Program-made: the position numbers and the translations under genes
From: Collinsella sp.
Lineage (GTDB): Bacteria > Actinomycetota > Coriobacteriia > Coriobacteriales > Coriobacteriaceae
Reading direction: 5' to 3'
Assembly: GCA_019414445.1 (NCBI GenBank)
Contig: DXMA01000027.1
Location: 1 to 7,179, forward strand
DNA: 7,179 nucleotides
The notes under the pieces: model-generated
Databases searched by the model: none
Told to the model about the DNA's origin: nothing
What the model saw: the letters and a program-made list of their open reading frames with translations, nothing else
Shown here: in pieces, positions 1 through 6,135 of the stretch
Layout: every line of letters starts with the position of its first letter
Position numbering within the stretch: the stretch's first letter is position 1

Positions 1-52
1 GGTGATCTCCGCCTTGAGAGGGCGGCGTCCTAAACCGCTAGACGAACGGGCC
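1..52 (-). tRNA. tRNA-Glu (CUC), partial, cut by left edge
   Basis: On the minus strand this is the 5' part of a tRNA: acceptor 5' strand GGCCCGT, D-arm, a five-pair anticodon stem CCGCC/GGCGG around a seven-base loop CTCTCAA, hence anticodon CTC (reads the Glu codon GAG), and the start of the variable region. The T-arm and 3' acceptor strand lie beyond position 1. All 52 visible bases are identical to the same part of the complete tRNA-Glu at 75-151. A 22-base spacer (53-74) separates the two, so they are probably cotranscribed from the promoter near 186-214. Confidence 0.93.
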
Positions 53-74
53 ATAAGCCTCAGCAGAAAAGAAG

Positions 75-151
75 TGGTAGCCCGTACCAGATTCGAACTG
101 GTGATCTCCGCCTTGAGAGGGCGGCGTCCTAAACCGCTAGACGAACGGGCC
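75..151 (-). tRNA. tRNA-Glu (CUC) with encoded CCA end
   Basis: A complete cloverleaf can be folded by eye on the minus strand. Acceptor strands are GGCCCGT and ACGGGCT (first pair a G-T wobble), the anticodon loop is CTCTCAA with anticodon CTC at 115-117, and the T-arm is CCAG-TTCGAAT-CTGG. The discriminator A is followed by an encoded CCA (75-77). The length of 77 including CCA is normal. It decodes glutamate GAG codons. An identical partial copy follows 22 bases downstream, and a good promoter lies about 35 bases upstream. The next gene upstream on the same strand is the CCA-adding enzyme. Because CCA is encoded here, that enzyme would serve this tRNA in end repair rather than synthesis. 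Confidence 0.96.
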
Positions 152-185
152 ACATGACATCTGCACTGCCGTGCTGCGAGGAAAT

Positions 186-214
186 ATATTACGGGACAAA
201 AAACGTCAGCGCAA
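186..214 (-). promoter_or_regulatory. Promoter for the tRNA-Glu pair
   Basis: On the minus strand a -35 box TTGCGC (209-214) and a -10 box TAATAT (186-191) are separated by exactly 17 bases, a good sigma-70-type spacing. Transcription would start near 179, leaving a leader of roughly 28 bases before the mature tRNA 5' end at 151. The match is by eye; the spacing and position directly before a stable RNA gene make it credible. Confidence 0.7.
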
Positions 215-229
215 GAAGAAATTCCAAAT

Positions 230-248
230 TGCCGAAAAATTGTCGGCA
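230..248 (-). terminator. Weak terminator-like hairpin after cca
   Basis: On the minus strand a six-pair stem TGCCGA/TCGGCA encloses a seven-base loop, about 30 bases past the cca stop codon. What follows is A+T-rich (ATTTGGAATTTC) but is not a clean run of T, so this is a weak intrinsic terminator at best. Its position between the cca stop and the tRNA promoter fits that role. Confidence 0.35.
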
Positions 249-278
249 GGTTATGGAATACGCAGGTAAACTTGGTAG

Positions 279-1673
279 CTAATTCAAGTTGAGATGAACC
301 AAAAGAGCTTCGCGCTCGTTGGGAATATCGTCTTCGATCACGGCGTCGAGGGCGGAGTTGAGAAGCTGACCCAGTTCCGGCCCGGGCTTGACTCCGGCAC
401 GGATCAGGTCGCCGCCGTTGATGGCGAGCATCTTGAGCGTATAGGGCTCCCCTGCCTTCAGCAGCTCGTGCGCCAGCGCGCGCATCTCCTCAATCGTCTC
501 AACATAATAGAAGCACGACGGGGCCTTGCCAAGTGTGTCGGCACGCTTAAGGTCCATGAGCTCGTCAATCAGGCGGGCCGTGTCGACGCCCTCACCCGAA
601 AGCGCGCGCATCATATTGAGCAGGCAGGAGCGCTCGGGGCGCAGCGGCTTGTCATGGTATTTGATGAGCAGGCACACGTCGCGCACCAAGTCGTGCGAGA
701 GGGCCAGGCGATCCATAATGACGCGCGCCTTCTTGGCGCCGAGCTCGGGATGACCGTAGAAGTGTCCGCTGCCGGCGTGATCGACCGTGAAGCACTCGGG
801 CTTGGACACATCGTGCAAAAACGCCGCCCACATAAGGCTCGACGAGGGCGCGACGCCGTCACACAGCGCGAGCTCCCCCGCCACCGTCAGCACACGGGCG
901 ATATGCACGTAGACGTTAAACGCATGATAGACACTGCGCTGATCAAACCCGCGACCCGCTGCCAACTCGGGCACGGCGGCGCAGATGAGCTCGGGATAGC
1001 GGAGCATCGCGTCTCCCCCATGACCGGTCGAAAGAATGCCCTCGAGCTCAATACCCACACGCTCACGCGCCACGGCTTCGAGCAGCGGCGCGCACTCGGC
1101 AAGCGCACGCTTGGTCTCGGGCTCAATCATAAAGTCCAGACGGCAGGCAAAGCGCACCGCACGCAGCATGCGCAGGGCGTCCTCGTTAAAGCGACGCTTG
1201 GGATCGCCGACAGCGCGAATCAGCTTGCGCTCCAAGTCACCCTGGCCGTCGTAGCGGTCGACAAGCCCGCGCTCGGGATGCCAGGCCATGGCATTGACGG
1301 TAAAGTCGCGGCGCGCCAGATCGTCCTCGAGCGAGGCGGCACGCTCCACACTCTGGGGATGGCGACCATCGGTGTAAAAGCCATCCAGACGGTACGTGGT
1401 GACCTCGATACGCTCGCCATCGGAAATAGCCGTGATTCCGCCAAATTTAATGCCCGACTCCACAACCGCGATGCCGGCGGCCTCGAGCGCCGCTTTGGAC
1501 TCCTGCCACAGGCCGCTACAGCACATATCAACATCGTGGCTGGGGTACCCCATCAGGGCGTCGCGCACCCAACCGCCCACGTACCAAGCCTCAAGACCAG
1601 CTTCCTCAAGCGCGCGCAGGACGCGCAGGGACGCATCGGACGGTTGAGTACCGTTGAGCGAAACATTGCACAT
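279..1673 (-). CDS. cca: CCA tRNA nucleotidyltransferase with HD domain
   Basis: This 464-residue cytoplasmic protein builds or repairs the 3' CCA end of tRNAs from CTP and ATP without a template. Visible motifs are those of class II tRNA nucleotidyltransferases: GGWVRD at 33-38, the metal-binding pair DVD at 47-49, RRDFTVNAMA at 121-130, and RFNEDALRMLRAVRFA at 161-176, which contains the EDxxR nucleotide-recognition motif. A C-terminal HD-type domain follows (AAFLHDVSKPE around 283-293, further His at 308 and 340). Length is normal for the bacterial HD-containing form. The ATG at 1671-1673 is supported by a perfect AGGAGG (1682-1687) eight bases upstream. It lies directly upstream of two tRNA-Glu genes on the same strand. 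The sequence alone cannot prove that it adds all of CCA rather than only CC or A, but a single full CCA-adding enzyme is the simplest reading. I saw no convincing promoter in the 97 bases upstream. Confidence 0.95.
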   Translation of the reverse strand: MCNVSLNGTQPSDASLRVLRALEEAGLEAWYVGGWVRDALMGYPSHDVDMCCSGLWQESKAALEAAGIAVVESGIKFGGITAISDGERIEVTTYRLDGFYTDGRHPQSVERAASLEDDLARRDFTVNAMAWHPERGLVDRYDGQGDLERKLIRAVGDPKRRFNEDALRMLRAVRFACRLDFMIEPETKRALAECAPLLEAVARERVGIELEGILSTGHGGDAMLRYPELICAAVPELAAGRGFDQRSVYHAFNVYVHIARVLTVAGELALCDGVAPSSSLMWAAFLHDVSKPECFTVDHAGSGHFYGHPELGAKKARVIMDRLALSHDLVRDVCLLIKYHDKPLRPERSCLLNMMRALSGEGVDTARLIDELMDLKRADTLGKAPSCFYYVETIEEMRALAHELLKAGEPYTLKMLAINGGDLIRAGVKPGPELGQLLNSALDAVIEDDIPNEREALLVHLNLN

Positions 1674-1770
1674 GCCTATGGCCTCCTGCGACTATCAAAT
1701 TGGCTATCGATTGCGTCTGCAAGAAGTCTAGCAAGAAACAGCCTCCACTGCACACGCAAGTCCGATAAAC

Positions 1771-1804
1771 AAAAACGCATCCGTCCTAGTCTAAGACGGA
1801 TGCG
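1771..1804 (-). terminator. Intrinsic terminator of the downstream fruK gene
   Basis: A perfect ten-pair stem CGCATCCGTC/GACGGATGCG (1776-1785 with 1795-1804) has a nine-base loop. On the minus strand it is followed by GTTTTTGTTT. It stands about 35 bases after the stop codon of the fruK gene at 1838-2770 and separates it from cca. Confidence 0.88.
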
Positions 1805-1837
1805 AAATAATCAAACTATTCAGACAAGGTGCCGGAA

Positions 1838-2770
1838 CTAGCAGACCTGGCGAACCTCGATGTGCTTCTTATATTCGTCCACCTTGGCAAAATCACCCAG
1901 ACCGGGGCACTCGACCACGTTGGCGCCAGTGGCCATCGAAAGGCGCAGGGCGTCCTCGACGCGCTCGGGGGCGTCGTGCCACACGGACAGGAAGGCAGCG
2001 AGCGAGGAATCGCCGGCGCACACCGTCGACAGCAGCTTGACGTCGAAGGTGCGGTTGGCAAACCAGATATGCTCGCCGTTGGAGAAGTACGCACCGGCGC
2101 CACCAAGGGTCAGCAGCACGTTCTTGGCGCCCTTGGCGTGCAGCTCGGCCATAGCGCCCTTGACGGACTCGTCGTCGCCACCGCTCACCTTGATGCCAAA
2201 GATGTCAAGCAGCTCGTCGTCATTGGGCTTGATCAGCAGTGGCTCCAGAGCAATGAGGTCTGCCAGCTGATGGCTCGAGATGTCGAGGACGAACTCGGCC
2301 CCCTTGGCCTTGACACGGCGCAGGACCTCGGCCAAGAAGCCCTCGGAAGTGTTGGGAGGCAGCGAGCCGCTGATGACCAGGCAGGTCATGTCATCGAGCG
2401 AATCGATAAGTTCAAACATCTCCTGCTCGTTGGCCTCATTGATGGCGGCACCGGCATTGACCATGTTGTACTCGGTGTCGGGACCGGCGTTGAGGAACAC
2501 ATTGACGCGCGTAATACCGTCGGTCCACACGGGCTTGACGGGCACGCCCAGGGCCTCGGCGCCCTTAACGATAAACTCACCCGAGAAGCCGGCGAAGAAA
2601 CCCAGGATCGTGGTGTCGACACCATAGTGGTCAAGCGTAAACGAGACGTTGAGGCCTTTGCCGTTGGGCGTGTAGACGGCATTGCGGGTACGCGTGACGG
2701 TATTGGCAGTAAGGCCGTCGCAGGCGATGTTGTAATCAATGGCGGGATTAGCAGTGAGCGTGTAAATCAT
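1838..2770 (-). CDS. fruK: 1-phosphofructokinase, PfkB family (paralog A)
   Basis: This 310-residue cytoplasmic kinase is predicted to phosphorylate fructose-1-phosphate with ATP to fructose-1,6-bisphosphate, linking fructose PTS uptake to glycolysis. Evidence for the FruK branch of the PfkB/ribokinase fold: the start MIYTLTANPAID, NGKGLNVS at 36-43, GFFAGFSGEFI at 58-67, TDGITRVN at 83-90, SGSLPP at 134-139, LIKPN at 179-183, and the catalytic-base loop CAGD at 251-254 with D254. The usual loop is GAGD and the usual N-terminal signature GGKG, so both carry a substitution (Cys and Asn). The start is the ATG at 2768-2770, six bases after AAAGGA. It aligns exactly with the other fruK, whereas an in-frame GTG at 2783-2785 would overlap the ribosome site. 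Own promoter and terminator suggest a separate transcript. A tagatose-6-phosphate kinase is an alternative but fits the GFFAGFSG segment less well. Confidence 0.88.
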   Translation of the reverse strand: MIYTLTANPAIDYNIACDGLTANTVTRTRNAVYTPNGKGLNVSFTLDHYGVDTTILGFFAGFSGEFIVKGAEALGVPVKPVWTDGITRVNVFLNAGPDTEYNMVNAGAAINEANEQEMFELIDSLDDMTCLVISGSLPPNTSEGFLAEVLRRVKAKGAEFVLDISSHQLADLIALEPLLIKPNDDELLDIFGIKVSGGDDESVKGAMAELHAKGAKNVLLTLGGAGAYFSNGEHIWFANRTFDVKLLSTVCAGDSSLAAFLSVWHDAPERVEDALRLSMATGANVVECPGLGDFAKVDEYKKHIEVRQVC

Positions 2771-2804
2771 GAATGTTCCTTTCACGAAGCAACGTGTTAA
2801 TGAA

Positions 2805-2810
2805 AGTATA
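2805..2810 (-). promoter_or_regulatory. Possible -10 box of fruK paralog A
   Basis: On the minus strand TATACT (five of six to TATAAT) lies 34 bases before the fruK ATG, which would give a leader of about 28 bases. I see no good -35 at 16-18 bases; the nearest TTGTCC is 23 bases away. The promoter may therefore need an activator or be weak. Support comes from position: a strong terminator upstream at 2900-2931 means this gene needs its own promoter. Confidence 0.4.
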
Positions 2811-2899
2811 TTCCACGCATCGGTAAAAGGCTAGGACAACTCGGTGAACGGTGTGGAAGCGATGAAGTACGGCAGGACACCTCTCCCCCATGGCGGAAC

Positions 2900-2931
2900 A
2901 AAAAAGGCGCCCCGGCCGAAACCGGGGCGCC
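2900..2931 (-). terminator. Strong intrinsic terminator after fruK paralog B
   Basis: A perfect ten-pair, all-GC stem GGCGCCCCGG/CCGGGGCGCC (2906-2915 with 2922-2931) has a six-base loop. On the minus strand it is followed by six T residues and GTT. It stands 28 bases after the stop codon of the fruK gene at 2960-3892 and isolates the two fruK genes transcriptionally. Confidence 0.93.
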
Positions 2932-2959
2932 GCATGCGCACGAATATGTCGCGTTTCGA

Positions 2960-3892
2960 TTACTGACGATCGAGCTTGCGGACAGCAACGCGCTTGCTGT
3001 ACTCGTCGACGTGACCGAAGTCACCAATGCCGACGGACTCGGCAACGTTGGCGCCGGTGGCCATAGCGAGCTTCATGGCCTCCTCGACGTTGTCGCGATC
3101 CCTGTACCACTTGTGCAGGAACGCAGCGAGGGTGCAGTCGCCGGCGCAGACGGAAGAGACCAGCTTGATGTTGAACTCACGCTTGGCGTACCAGATGTCC
3201 TCGCCGTTGGAGAAGTAAGCGTCGCCGCGGCTACCACGGGTGAGCAGCACGTTCTGAACGCCAGCGTCGTGAGCCATCTTCATGGCGACACGAACCTCGT
3301 CGTCGGTGTCGACCGGCACGCCGAAGATGGCCTTCATCTCGTGATGGTTCGGCTTAATGAGCAGCGGCTTCTTGTGAGCGAGCTCCTTGAGCTTGTCGGA
3401 GGACAGGTCCAGGACGACGTCGGCGCCACGGGCCTGAGCGTGCTCCATGACCTGAGCCAGGAAGTCGGGCGTAGCTTTGGGAGGCACGGAGCCGGAGACG
3501 ATCAGGCACTCAAGGTCGCCCGCGGTGTCCAGGATGTTGTAGAGCTCCTCCTGGTGCTGCGGCGTGATCGGAGCACCAGGGTTGAGGATGCCGTACTCGT
3601 GCTGGCCATCGTTGACGTAGGTGTTAATGCGCGTGATACCGTCGGTCCAGACCGGGCGGCAAAGGCAACCCAGGTTCATGACCTCCTCGACGATGAACTT
3701 GCCCGTGAAGCCAGCGAAGAAGCCGAGCGCGACGGTGTCGACGCCCATCTTCTTAAAGGCGAAGGACACGTCGAGGCCCTTGCCGTTAGCCGTGTAGCTG
3801 GCCGAACCGGTGCGGACGTTCTCGTCGGGCTCGAGCGGAGAGCTCGAAACCGTCATGTCGACAGCCGGGTTAGCGGTTAGCGTGTAGAACAT
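2960..3892 (-). CDS. fruK: 1-phosphofructokinase, PfkB family (paralog B)
   Basis: This 310-residue protein is the same length as the neighbouring fruK product and about half identical to it by eye. Landmarks are MFYTLTANPAVD at the N-terminus, NGKGLDVS at 36-43, GFFAGFTGKFI at 58-67, TDGITRIN at 83-90, SGSVPP at 133-138, LIKPN at 178-182, and CAGD at 249-252 with the catalytic base D252. It is predicted to convert fructose-1-phosphate to fructose-1,6-bisphosphate in the cytoplasm. It differs from paralog A at the conserved Asn of the GKGxN motif, which is Asp here (D41); this may affect substrate binding. The ATG at 3890-3892 is preceded by AGGGGG eight bases upstream. It lies 74 bases after ptsI with no terminator between, so cotranscription with ptsI is likely, and it ends at the terminator at 2900-2931. 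Kinase identity is firm; exact sugar-phosphate substrate is inferred. Confidence 0.88.
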   Translation of the reverse strand: MFYTLTANPAVDMTVSSSPLEPDENVRTGSASYTANGKGLDVSFAFKKMGVDTVALGFFAGFTGKFIVEEVMNLGCLCRPVWTDGITRINTYVNDGQHEYGILNPGAPITPQHQEELYNILDTAGDLECLIVSGSVPPKATPDFLAQVMEHAQARGADVVLDLSSDKLKELAHKKPLLIKPNHHEMKAIFGVPVDTDDEVRVAMKMAHDAGVQNVLLTRGSRGDAYFSNGEDIWYAKREFNIKLVSSVCAGDCTLAAFLHKWYRDRDNVEEAMKLAMATGANVAESVGIGDFGHVDEYSKRVAVRKLDRQ

Positions 3893-3919
3893 TTACAGTA
3901 CCCCCTGTATATGTGAGGG

Positions 3920-3949
3920 CCGCGTGGCCGGCCCATTCCAACCACGCGG
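3920..3949 (-). other. GC-rich intercistronic hairpin between ptsI and fruK
   Basis: The minus-strand transcript can form an eight-pair stem CCGCGTGG/CCACGCGG, extended by TTGG/CCGG (two G-T pairs) to twelve pairs around a six-base loop. No T-run follows on either strand, so it does not look like an intrinsic terminator. It may act as an RNA stability or processing element between the two coding regions; that role is inference. Confidence 0.5.
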
Positions 3950-3966
3950 TTACCTCTGATACCAAA

Positions 3967-5670
3967 TTAGCGAGCTGCGGACTCGAGCAGTGCCTTGACC
4001 TCGGCGGCGGTGTTGCAGGCGAGCGCCTTCTCGGCGAGCTCGTCGCACTCGGCCTTGGTCCACTGGCTGATGGTCTTACGGGCGCGCAGGATCGACGGAG
4101 CACTCATCGAGAACTCCTCCAGGCCCCAGCTGATCAGCAGCGGCTCGAGCAGCGGATCGGCAGCGGCCTCGCCGCACATACCGACCATGATGCCGGCCTT
4201 CACGCCGCTCTCGATGATGTTCTTGAGCGAGCGGAGCACGGCGGGATAGTAAACCTGGTACAGGTTGGAGATGGTGTCGTTGCCACGGTCGGCGCACATG
4301 GTGTAGCCGATCAGGTCGTTGGTGCCGATGGAGAAGAAGTCGGCGACCTCGGCAAGACGGTCTGCAAGCAGCGAAGCGGCGGGCGTCTCGACCATGATGC
4401 CGACCTCGATGTTCTCGTTGAACTTGCGCCCCTCTTCGGTCAGCTCGGCCTTGCACTGCTCGACGAGCTCCTTGACAGCCAAGACCTCCTCGACGCAGGT
4501 GACGAGCGGGATCATGATCTTGACGTCACCGAAGGCGCTAGCGCGCAGCAGAGCGCGGAGCTGGACCTTGTACTGGTCGGGATTGGCCAAGCAGTAACGC
4601 ACGGCGCGGAAGCCCATGAAGGGGTTGTCTTCCTTGACCATATGCAGATACGGAATCTCCTTGTCGCCACCCACATCGAGCGTGCGGATGATGACCGGAG
4701 CACCCTTGAGCGCGCTGGCGACCTTACGGTAGGCGTTGAACTGCTCCTCCTCGGAAGGAAGCTCAGCAGAGTCCATGAACAGGAACTCGGAGCGGAACAG
4801 ACCGATAGCCTCGGCGTCGTGATCGAGCGCGTTGGGCACGTCATCGGGGTTACCGATGTTGCAGGCGATGATCTTCTTGATGCCATCAGCAGTCACGGAC
4901 GGCTTGCCACGGAAGGCCTCGAGGGCTGCCTTCTCGGCAGCGAAGGCCTCGGCCTTGGCGGTGTAGGCAGCGAGCGTCTCCTCGTCGGGATCGGCCTCGA
5001 CGATACCCTTGCCGCCGTCGACGACAACGGTCATGCCGTTGCGCAGTGCGGTGCAGCTGTTGGAGACCGAAAGGACAGCCGGGATCTCGAGGGCGCGCGC
5101 AATGATCGCGGAGTGCGACGTGCGGCCACCGGTCTCGGTGACGATACCGGCAACGTGGGCCTTATCGATCGTGGCGGTCATGGACGGCGTGAGGTCGTGC
5201 ACGACAACGACAGTGTTCTCGGGCAGGACGGAGAGGTCGACGACCTCCTTGCCCAGCAGCTCGGCCAGAATACCGGTGCGGATGTCGGCGATGTCAGCCG
5301 CGCGAAGACGGAACATCTCGTCGTCCATGGACAGGAACATGTTCTCGAACATGGTCGAGGTGTCCATGAGCGCCTGCTCGGCGCAGGTACCGCCGTCAAT
5401 GGCGGCGTTGATGGCGTCGGTCATACCCGGATCCTGAGCCAGAACAATGTGTCCGCTCATGATCTCGGCCTCGGCCTCGCCCACCGTCTCCTTCATGTGG
5501 TTGGCCTGAGCCTGGGTCTTCTCGCAGAAGACCGAAAGAGCGGACTGATAGCGCTCCTTCTCTGCTGCCGAATCAGCAACCTCGTGCGGCTCAAACGTCA
5601 AGTCGGGATCGACGGCGACCATGACGGTGCCGATACCGATGCCCTCGGAAGCGTTGACTCCCTGATACAT
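3967..5670 (-). CDS. ptsI: PTS enzyme I (phosphoenolpyruvate-protein phosphotransferase)
   Basis: This 567-residue cytoplasmic enzyme autophosphorylates on histidine using phosphoenolpyruvate and passes the phosphate to HPr. The N-terminal part has the helical HPr-binding region and the swivelling phosphohistidine domain with GGRTSHSAIIAR, active-site H186. The C-terminal barrel binds phosphoenolpyruvate: GLFRSEFLF (R293), RTLDVGGDK (R329), MVETPAA (E428), FFSIGTND (N451, D452) and GMCGEA (C499). Each of these sits three residues below the number I recall for the same residue in E. coli enzyme I, so the protein is complete and catalytically intact. Length is typical. I chose the ATG at 5668-5670 (MYQGVNASEGIGIG) because it lines up with the E. 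coli start and follows AGAGGA by six bases. An ATG two codons upstream (5674-5676) is almost as good. It lies between ptsH and fruK paralog B on the same strand. Confidence 0.97.
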   Translation of the reverse strand: MYQGVNASEGIGIGTVMVAVDPDLTFEPHEVADSAAEKERYQSALSVFCEKTQAQANHMKETVGEAEAEIMSGHIVLAQDPGMTDAINAAIDGGTCAEQALMDTSTMFENMFLSMDDEMFRLRAADIADIRTGILAELLGKEVVDLSVLPENTVVVVHDLTPSMTATIDKAHVAGIVTETGGRTSHSAIIARALEIPAVLSVSNSCTALRNGMTVVVDGGKGIVEADPDEETLAAYTAKAEAFAAEKAALEAFRGKPSVTADGIKKIIACNIGNPDDVPNALDHDAEAIGLFRSEFLFMDSAELPSEEEQFNAYRKVASALKGAPVIIRTLDVGGDKEIPYLHMVKEDNPFMGFRAVRYCLANPDQYKVQLRALLRASAFGDVKIMIPLVTCVEEVLAVKELVEQCKAELTEEGRKFNENIEVGIMVETPAASLLADRLAEVADFFSIGTNDLIGYTMCADRGNDTISNLYQVYYPAVLRSLKNIIESGVKAGIMVGMCGEAAADPLLEPLLISWGLEEFSMSAPSILRARKTISQWTKAECDELAEKALACNTAAEVKALLESAAR

Positions 5671-5695
5671 TCCCATTCCTCTCTCCGTGTCATGT

Positions 5696-5724
5696 GATAA
5701 AGCGTTTTGCCATATCCATGACAA
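5696..5724 (-). promoter_or_regulatory. Candidate weak promoter for ptsI
   Basis: On the minus strand TTGTCA (5719-5724, five of six to the -35 consensus) and TTTATC (5696-5701, only three of six to the -10) are 17 bases apart, just after the ptsH terminator stem and overlapping its T-rich tail. Transcription would begin near 5689, about 19 bases before the ptsI ATG. The poor -10 keeps confidence low. Confidence 0.3.
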
Positions 5725-5758
5725 AAGAGCGCAGTTACCTTACAACAGGTCACTGCGC
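5722..5758 (-). terminator. Terminator or attenuator between ptsH and ptsI
   Basis: On the minus strand GCGCAGT/ACTGCGC form seven pairs (5752-5758 with 5729-5735). After one mismatch four more pairs follow (AGGT/ACCT in plus-strand terms) around a six-base loop, and TCTTTTGT follows the stem. It starts about 45 bases after the ptsH stop codon. It probably terminates most ptsH transcripts with some readthrough into ptsI, which would give more HPr than enzyme I. Confidence 0.75.
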
Positions 5759-5803
5759 CCCCAAATATGAACTTAGTTGTTCAACATGCGACCCGTTTGA
5801 GTT

Positions 5804-6067
5804 CTACTCGCCAAGACCGCTCTTGATGAGTTCGATGGCAGCAGCCAGAGCCTCGGCCTCGTCGGCGCCGTCGCACTTGACCTCGACCTCGGTACCGCAG
5901 GGGATACCAGCAGCCATGAGGGCCATCGGGGACTTGCCGTTGACCTCCTTCTCGGGGGTGACGACCGTCACGTCACAGGCGTACTTGCCCATGGTGGAGG
6001 CGAACAGACCAGCCGGACGCATGTGCAGACCCTGAGGATTAACGAGGGTAGCCTTCTCAGAAACCAT
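5804..6067 (-). CDS. ptsH: PTS phosphocarrier protein HPr
   Basis: This 87-residue cytoplasmic carrier accepts phosphate from enzyme I on a histidine and hands it to EIIA domains. NPQGLHMRPAG at 10-20 holds the active-site H15 and R17. The usual motif is GLHARPA, so residue 16 is Met instead of Ala. The regulatory-site segment EVNGKSPMALMAAG (41-54) keeps Ser46, but the next residue is Pro47 where Firmicute HPr proteins usually have Ile. Length is the family's usual size. The ATG at 6065-6067 has a strong AAGGAG six bases upstream. That ribosome site is complementary to a segment of the leader (see the regulatory entry at 6071-6118). The gene is followed by a terminator-like hairpin and then ptsI. 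Confidence 0.96.
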   Translation of the reverse strand: MVSEKATLVNPQGLHMRPAGLFASTMGKYACDVTVVTPEKEVNGKSPMALMAAGIPCGTEVEVKCDGADEAEALAAAIELIKSGLGE

Positions 6068-6070
6068 AGT

Positions 6071-6118
6071 TGACTCCTTTTTTGTGTTTAACCCCTGTCA
6101 TGCATGTGGCAGGAGTCA
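6071..6118 (-). promoter_or_regulatory. ptsH leader with alternative hairpins over the ribosome site
   Basis: In the minus-strand leader TGACTCCT (from 6111-6118) is a perfect eight-base complement of AGGAGTCA (from 6071-6078), which contains the ptsH Shine-Dalgarno core. Pairing would hide the ribosome site across a 32-base loop. The same upstream TGACTCCTG can instead pair with CAGGGGTTA inside that loop, giving nine pairs including two G-U pairs and a tighter 12-base loop, which would leave the ribosome site free. These two folds exclude each other. The complementarity is seen directly; a regulatory switch is inference, and no ligand or known riboswitch class was recognised. Confidence 0.45.
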
Positions 6119-6135
6119 GATTCACGACGTTGTTT

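Noticed and set aside
1..151. The 52-base direct repeat at the left edge as a mobile or CRISPR-type repeat
   Set aside because: Both copies are fully explained as tRNA-Glu genes with correct stems and anticodon.
294..1841. A 515-codon open frame on the plus strand opposite cca
   Set aside because: It is antisense to a protein with complete class II nucleotidyltransferase motifs, its translation has no recognisable motif, and high-GC codon bias on the opposite strand routinely creates such frames.
2771..2785. GTG at 2783-2785 as the start of fruK paralog A
   Set aside because: It would place the ribosome site AAAGGA inside the coding region, adds five residues absent from the paralog, and MIYTLTANPA is the usual family start.
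3906..3911. TATACA on the minus strand as a -10 box for fruK paralog B
   Set aside because: Transcription would begin only a few bases before the ATG and would lose the AGGGGG ribosome site; no -35 was seen.
3913..5697. A 594-codon open frame on the plus strand opposite ptsI
   Set aside because: ptsI is complete with every catalytic residue. The plus-strand translation is low-complexity and rich in Asp, Gly, Leu and Val, as expected of an antisense shadow. The same applies to the frames opposite both fruK genes.
5671..5724. Start of ptsI at 5724, eighteen codons upstream
   Set aside because: The extra residues are unlike any enzyme I N-terminus, and the segment overlaps the hairpin tail after ptsH. 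The ATG at 5670 or 5676 has the ribosome site.
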